The notes under the pieces: generated by a model
The model's input: the letters and a program-made list of their open reading frames with translations, nothing else
The model's database searches: none
What the model was told of the DNA's origin: nothing
Program-made: the position numbers and the translations under genes
Assembly (NCBI GenBank): GCA_012184525.1
Contig: WOFQ01000017.1
Coordinates: 310,001-374,000 of the forward strand
Reading direction: 5' to 3'
Length of the DNA: 64,000 nt
From: Xenoacremonium recifei
Lineage: Eukaryota > Ascomycota > Sordariomycetes > Hypocreales > Nectriaceae
Shown here: piece after piece, positions 10,663 through 20,827 of the stretch
Layout of the letters: each line of letters begins with the position of its first letter
Position numbering within the stretch: the stretch's first letter is position 1

Positions 10663-13150
10663 TTATGTCCCAGTCGACTCCGTCCAGTCTTCCATATCGC
10701 CTAACCGCAGAAACTCCATCCAACCGGCATCGTCTCCCATGACGATTTCCGCAGCTTCTACCGGCTGTGCATTTGGCCACATCATGCTGAACACGTTATT
10801 GATCTGTGTCTGGGGGCTCTCTCCAACAGCTTCCTCTACGAGCCAATCCCCATCGCCGATCTGAGATTCCAGTACAGGATTGCTCGCGCTCGTAACGGGT
10901 CTTTGCGCTTGGTCAGAGGCTTCGGGTCCCTGATCGCTGTAAAGGTACCGCCCGCAGAGATCAGATATTATCTGGTAACACCTATCGGAGCTCCCGTTCG
11001 TTGGGGCCATTGCCTTGACTGTTTGAAGCGTGCTGTTTAACTGTGCCCGCCACTCAGAGGCCATTGGCGCCGTGGGGTCGTTCCGAAGACAGATACAAGG
11101 AATCAGAGCTGCTTGGAAGAGAAAGTATCTGCACCAAGGTTGAGTAAGAAAAAAAAGTTATCTCTGGAAAAGAGGGACGATACTCACAAGCCATACCACG
11201 CAGCAAGCCGGTTATGCTCATTACGGGACCAGTATGTTCCGATCATTTCGATTGTTGTCTTTGCGTCATCGAGGCAACGGTCGTAAGCTTTATCACCCGC
11301 AATATCCGCATCAGTGCGTCGCCTTAGGGCTCGTCTTATGACGAATGGTCTGTAAAGGATGATTCGCAAGTTTCGGAATCTCCACGACAGTATCGCTTGG
11401 CAGAGCGCATATCGAGCAGGAACCACCGTTGTCTCCTTGAAAAATGGCGGGATGGAGGCTCTCCAAGGTTCAACAAGAGTATTTTCCATCTCTAGCAACT
11501 CTGCTGCGGAGGGAAATGGCCTTGAAATAATGCGGTTGTAGCATTCATGTGTTGCGATATGAAATCGAGCTTGGGTAGAAACCGCAGTGTATGGTGTCAT
11601 TTGATCACTCTCTGGAGGGTAGGTGGTCGAGGCAGCTGTCAGGTCCTTGGGAATAGTTCAGTCTCGTTCTAAGGCAAGATAGTGACTTCTTTTGACTTAC
11701 TTTGTCGTTGACATTGAGAGGAAATGCAACATCGACGCCTTGGTATGGCCAAACATCTGGGCGACTAAAGGTGATGGTAGCCCCGACGTCGAAGACGCAC
11801 AACGACCACCAGACTCTTCGCCGGATTTCCATATTCAGGGGAGAAATATTCCATCCTTGGAATTCTTTATGGAGCCCAATACCCATTGCCATTCGAACAG
11901 CAAGACCGAGGTAGTTGTATCCTGAATTTGGCTTGTCTCTCTTTTGTTGATAATTTGATGCCAGAGTCAGAGCTTGAACTAAGCTCAAGTTGCCGACCTC
12001 GAGGAAGTTGAAGTCCAGGATAGAAGCCGCTTGTTGGAACAATGCAAGGTCAAGAGAGTCCGTTGCCGTCGTCCCCGATGCCCAAACTCCAATAGCCGCG
12101 ACGACGTAAGCCAGGATTGTCCAACATGTGCCATTAGGTCTTGGGATAACCTCGCTGTACTGGGCTCGGAAGCTTGGCTCGTGAATGATCGGGTAGCTGA
12201 CATGGTAGAGTCGGAAGTAGGCGTCAATCATAGATTCTGCGACATGGCGATTTGGGTTGATCTGGGGTGCGAGTGGGAATTGCAACGGTGCAGATTGGTG
12301 GCCTTTGGATGACATCCGTCGACGGGAAGCTGGTTCGAGAAGGCGTAGCAGGGCGGCGCCTGATGCAACACCCAGATATCCAGCCTCTTGATCATTGACT
12401 GTCAGGGAGGCCATCCCGTCAGAGATGGGGCTTTCTTTCTCTGGCCCCTGTGCTCCAGACTCCGGCGACAGGCCATGGATTTGGCTTGTAGTCTGCTCAC
12501 ACCATTCGAAATCGTCCACTGGAGGGCTCTCGAGCCCTCTCTGCTGGTCCAGGTATTGCGGTTTAGCTGCTTGCGGAACAGATAGTGGTCTCCTTGACGG
12601 TGCGGCCTCAACGGCAATATCCCCTGCTTCTTCGATGACGGGTTCTCTACTTCCATCCACACCATTTATCGGGGGCTGTGGTGCGCTGGAGAAATCGAAG
12701 TCTGGATCAGGTTGTCCCAATGAAGCAACCGTAGGGGGACTTTTACGGACCCATGTGCACAGATGTGGTGGGATCAAGGTCTGCATTTGCCTGACCATTG
12801 CCTCCGCTTTCTCAAGTCTTGCTTCGACTTCAGTGAGATGCCTGGCCATCAAATGTCAGCGGTGCTTACGTGGAGCTTGGGAAAAAATTGCGTGAGCGGC
12901 TGCATTGCACATACCTTCGCGTCAATGGTGTTCTCGCATGTTTCTCATACAGGCAATGCCGGCGATACTTTGTGCACAAGTCGCACGTAGGAAGCGCACG
13001 GTTGCATCGGGCTTTTCGTCTGCGACATTCCTTGCATGCCTGGTCTGAGGAGCCGATGGAAGACAAGTCTTGCCCGGGATCGCCATTCGCAGGTGTTTGG
13101 GCTGGAACCGTATTCACGGGCCCTTGATCCATGGCTGCATCGATGTCCAT
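10663..13150 (-). CDS. Gal4-type Zn2Cys6 transcription factor, probable regulator of the sugar cluster
   Basis: Four exons (13150-12915, 12841-11701, 11645-11188, 11128-10663) give 766 aa. The zinc cluster has cysteines 39, 42, 49, 56, 59 and 66 and is followed by TPLTRRHLTEVEARLEKAE. This closely resembles the linker and dimerisation start of yeast Gal4 (PLTRAHLTEVESRLERLE), so Gal4-type homology is clear. The middle homology region contains YFRLYHVSYPIIHEPSF and RRRVWWSLCVFDVGA, the hallmark fungal_trans motif. The second intron's acceptor is chosen to read NDK/DLTAASTTYPPES, a conserved family segment. It lies immediately downstream of the MFS transporter in the same orientation. In aspergilli a Gal4-type factor (GalX/GalR) controls oxido-reductive galactose catabolism; equivalence here is inference, not shown by sequence alone. 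Confidence 0.85.
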
Positions 13151-13617
13151 TACCCGGGCGCTTCAACGGATATCAGACAGTGAGGAGAAGCATACAGGGG
13201 TACGATAGATCCTGCGAAGAGTTGAGGAGAAAGGCCTCGTGATCTCCAGCGCTGTCGATGGACATGACTAAGGAAGGAATGGGCTAAATTGGAGGCGGGG
13301 TTCAGGCAAAAACGACCTAACCGAATCATGCAACGATCAGGTTACTTGGGCTCCGGAGTACGGAGTCGCTGCGGAGTAGACTATGGGGAAGCTGACAGAT
13401 TCCATGCTCCGGGGTCGGGGTTTTCTGGCTGAGTTGACGATGAGCAGGAATGGCAATGTTCGTCTTGAGATCACTGAGAGAAACAATGTTCGTAGATGCT
13501 TATATTTCGTATGAACAGCCTTGTCGCTCAAACAATTGAAGATTGTGTACATCTATCTCTACGCCGAATTCAACTCCCACTAACCTAGTAACCCCAAGTT
13601 CTCCAACTCAAGCAACT
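13151..13617. other. Intergenic between sugar-cluster regulator and MFS gene
   Basis: 467 nt, the promoter of the Gal4-type gene and the 3' end of the transporter. It contains a local CGGAG-rich tract at 13349-13379 (ctccggagtacggagtcg). The GGGTGACTGTC motif found upstream of the other cluster genes is not present here. Confidence 0.4.
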
Positions 13618-15244
13618 TTACACCCCCAGGTCTGGCTCTTCATGATGGCTGGCCGCGTTAACATTTCCCCCAATGCTCTTACTATCGTTCTCGATGTGGA
13701 TTTCCTGACCGTCGAAGATGGATGCGATCTCTTCCAAGCTGTAACCCTTAGTCTCGGGGTAAAGGAAGTAGGTAATAGTGAAGAAGACGACGAGGAGAAC
13801 ACAGAAGACGATGTAGTACTTCCATCCGATGTTGTCGAGACCAATGGGATTCGTGAAAGCAGCAATGATGAGAGATCCGTAGATAGCGAATAGCTCAAGT
13901 GCAAGGCCCTTGGATCGTAGATGATAGGGCAGAATCTCGGTGGGATATCCAAAAAGGAGAGGCGTCCACGCAATGTCGTAATGGAAGAAATACGTGAAGA
14001 GGCAGACCACGACAACAATACCTGCAGGCTTGCTACCAGTGTTGGAGTTGACAGCAGAGCAGGCAGTCCAGACGACGTAAGATACAAACATGCCAATACC
14101 AGACCACGTGAAGAGAGTCCGTCGACCAAGTCGGTCCACAAGAAATGCCGCACTCAACGCTGAAGCGAAGTTGAAAATTTGCAGGAGCCCGTTAATCAGA
14201 GTCTGGTCGAAGCTGTCCGTAATACCGACCGAATCGAGGACCAGAGTCAGGTAGTAAGACACAACACCAATACCGTTCCATTGAGCGAACGTGCCGGTGA
14301 GAACTGCGATCAAAGTTCGCTTGCGGTTTCCAGGCGTGCTGACAAGGGCAGACCATCCAGTAGTCTTGGCGACCCTCTCGTTCTGGATGGTCTCCACGAT
14401 CTCAGAGAGCTCGCGAGCCACCAAGGGGCTGTTCTCGGTGTTGGGATCGTGGTACTTTGTGAGCAGGGCGGCTGCTTCGCGAGTCCTGTCCTGAGCAACG
14501 AGCCATCGCGGGGACTCGGGCAGCCACCAGTAGAACATGAGCTGAACGAGGGGAAATCCGGCTTGCAGCGCAGATGGTACTCTCCAGGAGACAGTGCCTG
14601 CGTGGACTCGAGTGCCAAAGGTAGTCCAGGAAGCAAGAATAGCACCGAGATAGTAGAACGTCCAGAATGCCGACGTGCACTTTGCTCGGTGGGTAGGGAA
14701 AGCCAACTCTGCGATGAGCATAGGACTGGGCTGAACCAGGAACATTCCTCCAAATCCGACAAGTATACGAGCCACGACAAACATGGCATAATCGACCGAG
14801 GCTGCCTGGATAGCGGAAGCGATGCAAATCATGATGATGCCAGCGAGGAGAATAGGCTTGCGTCCAAACTTGTCCGAGAGAGTACCGACGAAGGGGAGCG
14901 CAAGAACCGAGCCGATTGATTGAGCAGCATTTACGAGGCCTAGCATTCTTCCCTGAGGATCATTGAAATAATCCCGCCACTGGTCCAGAGACTGGAGGCC
15001 ATTCATCAGGGAGCCTGCAGATAAGGCGTTAGTTCCATAATGGGCTGGAGCTGAGCGCGCGAGACTTACCATCATAACCCGAGACAGAACTCGACAACAA
15101 TGGAATCAACAGCAGAAGATTCAATTGAAGAAGATGGGGTTGCTGGAACCAGTATTTGTTGGTTCGGGGCAAGACCTCTGCCAGAGGTCTGCCAATGATT
15201 TTGGCGTCTCTTTCGATCTGCGCATCCATGACAGGCGTGCTCAT
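13618..15244 (-). CDS. MFS sugar transporter (lactose-permease/hexose-transporter type)
   Basis: Two exons (15244-15070 and 15014-13618) encode 523 aa. The 55-nt intron splits the codon for Gly in VSGYDG/SLMNGLQ, the first transmembrane segment signature of fungal sugar porters. Sugar-porter hallmarks follow: DKFGRKP between helices 2 and 3, PESPRWL before the central loop, DRLGRR and PETKG near the end. Twelve transmembrane helices are expected. The cytoplasmic tail is Ser/Asn-rich and ends PDLGV. It resembles lactose-permease-like and other disaccharide or hexose importers of ascomycetes; the actual substrate is not readable. A copy of the GGGTGACTGTC motif lies 259 nt upstream. It is expected to import the substrate of the adjacent dehydrogenase/reductase set. 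Confidence 0.9.
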
Positions 15245-16121
15245 GCGAGGAAGAATTGAGTTGAAGGAGGGTAGAGATGAAGATCACTTGTAGTTTCCTG
15301 GTTCCACCACCATGTCAGACTCTGGGGTGACAACGGCTTCTTATATCGAGTCTCTGGGCCAAGTCCCCCAGGTCTTTGTGATGCCTAGTTCATGCCTTAC
15401 CCCGGCTCATCGACGCATACAAAACCGGGGAAGAGTGCTAGCTGCGGGGGTTTCTGGCTGGGGAACATGGAGAGCGTTCTTCGGAGCGGGGTGCCCGGGC
15501 GAGGGTGACTGTCAACCGCACCGCTGACTGGTTGCTAGAGGGCTTAACGGGACTAAGGATGGAGCCCATTACGCCGAAAGCCGGTTTGGAAGAGGTCTTT
15601 GACGAGGGCGGAGAACATGCACCCTCTGCTCCGTACATGAACTGATTCGGAGAACCTATGCCGATCGAGAAACACCCAAGGACAGCGTTGTCCGCGCTGT
15701 TTCATTCGAGACCTAGGCATGTGCGCGCGATGGACGACGCTCGCATCGACTGACTTCTGAGCCATAGCTGAAGAATTTGAAGACGCGCTAATCAACCTGG
15801 AGCAGCTTTGCCACGCTGAGGAGCCGGAGCCGTCTCTTGAAGGATTCAGCGAAAAACTCAACTCCTTCTGGGCGATACCGAGTCATGTGTTGCTGAAAGT
15901 CTCACGTGGCCGAAAAAGGACATGACTTTCGAAATGCTCACGATCGCCAATGGAAAACGTAAATTCTTCGACGTACGACTGATAACTAAACGAGTATTGA
16001 GGAAATCGTCAAAATTGATGCATCACATTCGCAATGAAGCCTGACACACAAACTCGGAATTTGAACATTTATACCATTGATTTGATTGTTGTTTACGAAT
16101 TGAACCCTCCTCCACACTCGT
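15245..16121. other. Intergenic between MFS and SDR genes, with possible coding remnant
   Basis: 877 nt. The part next to the MFS gene (15245-15520) carries the promoter motif. Between about 15550 and 15925 the plus strand contains two protein-like stretches broken by stops: one with KAGLEEVFDEGGEHAP before a TGA, and one with EEFEDALINLEQLCHAEEPEP further on. They may be a decayed gene or missed exons. No start or complete frame is visible. Confidence 0.35.
15503..15513 (+). promoter_or_regulatory. Shared cluster motif GGGTGACTGTC, copy 1
   Basis: An 11-bp exact match, 259 nt upstream of the MFS transporter ATG and reading away from it. Two other exact copies lie at 17243-17253 and 19199-19209, each in a promoter of this cluster. 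Seen directly; regulatory role inferred. Confidence 0.55.
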
Positions 16122-17002
16122 CTACCGAGCAGTGTATCCTCCATCAACGATGAAGTCCGCGCCAGTAGTATAAGAACTAGCATCACTGGCCAAGTACAGA
16201 TAGACACCCCTCAGCTCCCGTGGGTCCGCGTCTCTCATCATGGGGGTCAAGCTGAACCACTGCTCCTTCATCTCAAAAGGACAATCTCCGGAGATGGCTG
16301 TGTCGATGTAGCCTGGGCTCACAGAGTTGATGCGGCCTCCCCATTTAGCCCACTCGACGGAAAGACTCTTGGCAAGATGGATACATCCGGCCTTGCAGGC
16401 GTTGTAGCAGCTCTGCTCCTGGGGCACATTGGCAGCGTGACCACTCATGCTTGCGGTAATGATGCCCACACCGCGCTTCTGCTCACGGAAGATCTTCCCG
16501 GCAGCACGCATGCAGTAGTAGGTTCCGTCAAAGTCGATGGCCCGGACGTTGTCCCAATCCTCAACCCGGTCGTCCAGGCCACCGGCCTTGGTAGGAATAC
16601 CGGCGTTGGCGATCATCACATCTAACCGGCCGAAGTCCTGGACAACCTGGGCAACAGTGGCTTCCACGTTCTCGTAGCTTCGAACATCCACCTTGTAACA
16701 CCTCACCACAACTCCGAAATCTTGAGTGATCTTGGCCTTGATCTTCTCAGAGCTAGTTGAAGTGTGGTACCAGAGAGCAAGCTTCCAACATTTTAGTCAG
16801 TACATCGGTAATCTTGAACCAAGACACTTACGTTGGCTCCCGCCTCTGCTAGACCTCGGGCAACCTCGTAGCCAATGCCTCCACATCCACCAGTGATGAT
16901 GACAGTCCTTCCATCAAGACGAAATGACTTGAAAAGGCTGTCTTCGATGGGAGGGTTTGGCTTCCGAATAGATTGGCCGTTGGCAGGACTGATAGAACCC
17001 AT
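16122..17002 (-). CDS. Short-chain dehydrogenase, ketose/L-xylulose-reductase (Sou1/LXR-like)
   Basis: Two exons (17002-16832 and 16781-16122, intron 50 nt) encode 276 aa, the usual length for classical SDRs. The cofactor motif TGGCGGIG is at 37-44, IANAG around 114-118, the catalytic serine near 168-170 and YNACK at Tyr183/Lys187. The C-terminus contains the typical SPGYIDT and ASSYTTGADFIVDGGYT. This belongs to the group of NADPH-dependent ketose reductases (sorbose reductase, L-xylulose reductase, mannitol dehydrogenase), which interconvert keto-sugars and polyols in the cytosol. It is divergent from the zinc dehydrogenase at 17740, with a motif copy 241 nt upstream. A second paralogous SDR lies at 19414. 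Exact sugar specificity cannot be read from sequence; XhrA-type L-xylo-3-hexulose reductase is one possibility. Confidence 0.85.
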
Positions 17003-17242
17003 TTTTTCTTATGCTTTTTGTGCGACGAAAGTATGAAAAAAAGGAATTATTGATGAGATGATATGGAACCAAAGTCTAGTAGGATTTCCTTTTTCAGAAA
17101 TATCGGCCAAGGTCAGGGTGATTTATTGCGTGGTCTCGGCCCAGATCTCGACAAGCACCATCTGTCGGCTTATATTCTCTACGGCTTAATCACTCCTTCA
17201 GATACTAGAGCAAGGGACTTCTAACCCGGGAAGCGTCTGGCT

Positions 17243-17253
17243 GACAGTCACCC
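17243..17253 (-). promoter_or_regulatory. Shared cluster motif GGGTGACTGTC, copy 2
   Basis: Reads gacagtcaccc on the plus strand, so the motif is on the minus strand, in sense with the SDR whose ATG is 241 nt away. Confidence 0.55.
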
Positions 17254-17574
17254 CTTAGCCTGTGGAGGTTTGATGCTACGATTCAGCCTCCTACAAAGAT
17301 CGAGACCCAGTTCTTTTGGTATGGAGCTGACCTGCTAATGTCCGCACTATTTTCACTCTTGCAGTAGGTTCCGTCTCACGTGTAGGTGAAGCTCACAGTC
17401 TCCGATTCAATTTAGCCCAAGAATGATCAATCATGTGGTTTCATCACTGTCAGCAGTGCCGATCTTGGAGAATATTGCCGGGAACACAATCCCGTTGCTC
17501 TCCGCAACACAGGGTGCACCTCAAGCATGCATGCCAGGTCCCGTGGCCTAATCATTAGTGGGCACCGGAACTCC

Positions 17575-17585
17575 GTCACCCTCGC
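17575..17585 (-). promoter_or_regulatory. Partial motif GCGAGGGTGAC
   Basis: On the minus strand this reads GCGAGGGTGAC, identical to the left half plus flank of copy 1 (15499-15509), but diverges after GGGTGAC. It is 155 nt before the ATG of the zinc dehydrogenase. Confidence 0.35.
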
Positions 17586-17739
17586 CTTGCTATGCCCGCA
17601 CGCATCCCACACTCAACTTCGCCTCTCGAACGCAACCGTGGTGCGATCGTCTTATACATAGCCGGAACAGCTATCCAGGTTCTTTGACTCTGCTAAGCTT
17701 ATTCCACTACCATTGGACCTACCCGAAAAAGTCACCAAC

Positions 17740-18880
17740 ATGGCCGAAAACGTAAGACACCCCTGATCTTCGTTTAGTACGCACGAATCCTAACTTGGTC
17801 CAGAACCGTGCTTTTGTTCTCCAATCCATCAAGAACGTCTCCTTTGAGGACCGTGATGTGACCCCAGTCACTGATGACTACGGTGTCCGAGTGCAAATCC
17901 AGCAGACTGGCATCTGTGGCAGCGATGTGCACTACTGGCAGCGTGGTCGAATTGGAGACTTCATTCTTGAGAGCCCTATCGTTCTCGGACATGAAAGCGC
18001 TGGTATCGTCGCTGAGGTTGGCAGCAAGGTGAAGAATGTCAAGGTCGGCGACCGTGTGTCAGTCGAGCCAGGTGTTCCTTGCAGGCGATGTGATTTCTGT
18101 CGCTCAGGCTCCTACAACCTGTGCGAGGACACAGTCTTTGCTGCTACTCCTCCTCACGACGGCACTTTGCAGAAGTATTATCACACAGCATCAGACTACG
18201 TTTATCCCATTCCCGAGCACATGTCTGCTGAAGATGGCGCTCTTGTCGAGCCTGTTGCTGTGGCAGTTCAAGTTGTCAAGGTTTCGGATCTGCGCGCTGG
18301 CCAGACTGTCCTTGTCTTCGGCTGTGGTCCTATCGGAGTGCTCTGCCAAGCTGTGGCCAAGGCATACGGAGCCAGCAAAGTCATTGGAGTCGATATTTCG
18401 GAGTCCCGAGCTAAATTTGCCCGAGAATTCGCTGCCGATGGCGTGTATGTATCGAAACCAGGACAAAACAAGGGTCTAGAGCCAGTAGATGCTGCGCGAG
18501 CCATGGCTGAGGACATCGTTGCCCAGTATGGACTTGGGGCTGGTGCTGATGTGGTCTTGGAGTGCTCAGGCGCCGAGTCTTGCGTCCAGGCCGGTATCTT
18601 CGCTGCCAAGAAGGGAGGCACCTACGTTCAGGCTGGCATGGGCAAGGAGAATCTAGTGTTCCCCATCACTATTGCCTGCATCCGTGCCTTGACAATCAAG
18701 GGCTCCATTCGCTACTCAACTGGATGCTATCCTCAGGCCATCGAGCTCATCGCGAGCGGAAAGATCAAGCCTAGCAAGCTCATCACTCATCGATTCAAGT
18801 TTGAGCAGGCTGAGGATGCATTTGAACTTGTGCGACAAGGAAAGGAAAATACTCTGAAGGTTATGATTGAGGGTGTGTAG
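17740..18880 (+). CDS. Zinc-dependent xylitol/D-sorbitol dehydrogenase (medium-chain, NAD+)
   Basis: Two exons (17740-17751 and 17804-18880) give 362 aa. The first exon is only 12 nt (MAEN), a common arrangement in this family. Catalytic zinc ligands are Cys42 in GICGSDVHYW, His67/Glu68 in GHESAG, and Glu153 in LVEPVAVA. Structural zinc cysteines are 97, 100, 103 and 111. The Rossmann motif is GCGPIG around 177-182, and Asp201 after the second strand predicts NAD+ preference. This enzyme family oxidises polyols (xylitol, sorbitol, L-arabinitol, galactitol) to ketoses in the cytosol. Divergent pairing with a ketose-reductase SDR suggests they act in sequence. Distinguishing xylitol, sorbitol and L-arabinitol dehydrogenases needs phylogeny. 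Confidence 0.92.
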
Positions 18881-19413
18881 AGCAAGTTTAGATATCAAAT
18901 TAAAGTAAAAAAGAAATTCGGGGTATTATAAAACAGAAAAGCGAGTGGTTGAAGTCTGAAATGAATGCATGTACAAAATCCTTCAAGGAAATATCACGGC
19001 GTCAGTCTCAACAGTCTAAAAACATCCGCTGAATGCATATCGAACTAAAGTGTTAATGTCAAATTATGTTATTCTCAATATACTATCGATAATTGCCCTA
19101 TAGATACTTCTTAATCATTCTATGCCTAGCATGCAGAACTGTCCTCAGGTTCTGCCAACTTGGATCCGAGTGAGGGGACTCCGCACTACGTGGGCGACGG
19201 GTGACTGTCGCCCTCTTCTCCGCACGCAAGGGTGATACCCAGCGCAACGGGTCAGCTGCCTGTTCAAAAAAAAAATGAAGCAGTAGCAGCAAAGCAGCAG
19301 CAAAGGTATATTTAGACTTATTCTGAATTGGTCTTTAATAATACGTGTTGAACTGCGGTAGTCCCTGTTACCCTCGGCATTCCCCGTTCAATCAGCCTCC
19401 CTCTTCAGCGACC
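18881..19413. promoter_or_regulatory. Upstream region of the second SDR
   Basis: 533 nt: 3' end of the dehydrogenase gene, then the promoter of the SDR. It contains the third motif copy inside a GC-rich hairpin-capable palindrome (19192-19213) and an A-run followed by a cag-rich stretch at 19267-19301. No gene seen. Confidence 0.5.
19199..19209 (+). promoter_or_regulatory. Shared cluster motif GGGTGACTGTC, copy 3
   Basis: Exact copy in sense orientation, 205 nt upstream of the SDR ATG. It is nested in an inverted repeat with arms GGGCGAC (19192-19198) and GTCGCCC (19207-19213). Confidence 0.55.
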
Positions 19414-20327
19414 ATGGTTCTTGCTTCTCACCCCAACCCCGCAGAGCCTGTGCTCTCTCAGTTCTCACTCCAAGGAAAGACAGCATTAGTCACTGGCGGT
19501 TCCCGAGGCATTGGTCTCGCGGTTGCCACTGGTCTCCTGGAGGCTGGCGCTTCTGTCGCCATAACATACTCTACAACATCAACTGAAGAGATATCCCAGC
19601 TCGTGGGGTCGCTGACCTCCGCCAATCCTGGCCGCGCAGTAAAGGCGTACCAATGCAATGTCACTGATCGAGCTGCTGTTTTTTCCGTCGTCGAGGCCGC
19701 AGAAAAGGATCTGGGTGGTCTAGATATCGTTGTGGCAAACGCGGGGATTGCGGACCATATTCCAGCAGAAGACTACCCGGAGGACAAATTCCGGCAGATC
19801 CTCGACGTCAACTTCAACGGTGCCTTCTGGACGGCCCAGGCGGCTGCCAAGGCCATGAAGGGTAAAAAGACGCGAGGAAGCATCATCTTCACCGCCAGTG
19901 TCAGCGCTATCCTAGTGAATGTGCCTCAAAAGCAAGCGGCGTACAACGCGAGCAAGGCGGCTGTGGTGCACTTGGCCAAGAGCTTAGCCGTGGAATGGAC
20001 ATCATTCGCCAGGGTCAACTGCGTGTCACCGGTGAGTACTCCAATGTGGCAATCCGAACTCAACGAAGCTGACTATTGGTAGGGGTTTATTGCCACTGAT
20101 ATGCTTGAGGTACATCCTAAGGAGTGGCGAGACAAGTGGTTTACGATGATCCCGGCCGAGCGGCTGTGTGAACCTCTAGAGCTGAAGGGCTCATACGTCT
20201 TTTTGGCCAGTGATGCCAGTAGTTACATGACCGGTTCGTGATCTACTCCAAGCTCATGCGTTGAACTAGCACTGACAACAACACAGGAGCAAACTTAGTC
20301 ATCGATGGTGGATATACCCTGCCTTGA
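19414..20327 (+). CDS. Short-chain dehydrogenase, sorbose/mannitol-type ketose reductase (second SDR of the cluster)
   Basis: Three exons (19414-20031, 20083-20233, 20287-20327) encode 269 aa. The start chosen is the ATG in ccATGG context at 19414; an upstream in-frame ATG exists at 19345. TGGSRGIG is at 27-34, VANAG near 107-111, Ser162, and YNASK at Tyr177/Lys181. The C-terminal exons restore SPGFIATDM and SYMTGANLVIDGGYT across two introns. It belongs to the same ketose-reductase SDR group as the gene at 16122 and shares with it the ANVPQ/VNVPQ and ASSYxTGA segments. NADP(H) is the likely cofactor. Placement next to the polyol dehydrogenase suggests a further step of the same pathway or a second chain-length specificity. 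Confidence 0.88.
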
Positions 20328-20827
20328 GGGATGAAGAAGCATTTTTTAAGGCCATAGGGAATTCAAGATCTTGTGAAACAGTAAAGAACAGCCTTTGATC
20401 CATTTCATTAGTGTGTCTGCCCACTTGAACTGTGATTAGTGATGTCTTGAGCCGAGACTCCCGAGAGCTACACATGAAGCATGCATTAGTGACTGGGCAC
20501 TGGAGCAGATCCTTGTTGATTGTCGAGGCTATCCCTCTTCTATGGGAACTTGCAGATATCTTATCTGATCTAGACGGGGCCATTCTTGAAGATGGAGTTT
20601 GACCAACCTCCTTCTCATTCCTCATCCTACCCTACGGTGTCTACACAGTCATACCCCAACAAGCTTGTTCACCTGCGACCTGTACTTCCTGATTAAATTG
20701 AAGAATTGGCGCCTAGTTTTTAGAAGTTATATTGCACATGAAAGGTAGATGAAGTTAAAAATTCATTAAACTTGGAATTATATCTCAAACAATCTCACAA
20801 AACATCAGGGGTAATATGCTCGCTACA
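20328..20827. other. Intergenic, convergent 3' region
   Basis: 500 nt between the convergent stops of the second SDR and the ferroxidase. AT-rich near 20750-20810. No coding or structural feature recognised. Confidence 0.4.

Larger units (their letters stand above)
17003..17739. promoter_or_regulatory. Divergent promoter of SDR and xylitol/sorbitol dehydrogenase
   Basis: 737 nt shared by two cluster enzymes transcribed outwards. It holds a full motif copy (17243-17253, minus strand) nearer the SDR and an 11-bp partial relative (17575-17585, minus strand) nearer the dehydrogenase. No coding potential seen. Confidence 0.55.

Noticed and set aside
13151..13617. CGG-N11-CCG Gal4-type site near the regulator
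   Set aside because: Scanning by eye found no convincing full site; CGGAG-rich tract alone is not evidence.
14179..14919. 246-aa plus-strand frame opposite the MFS gene
   Set aside because: An antisense shadow; the MFS transporter on the other strand is well supported.
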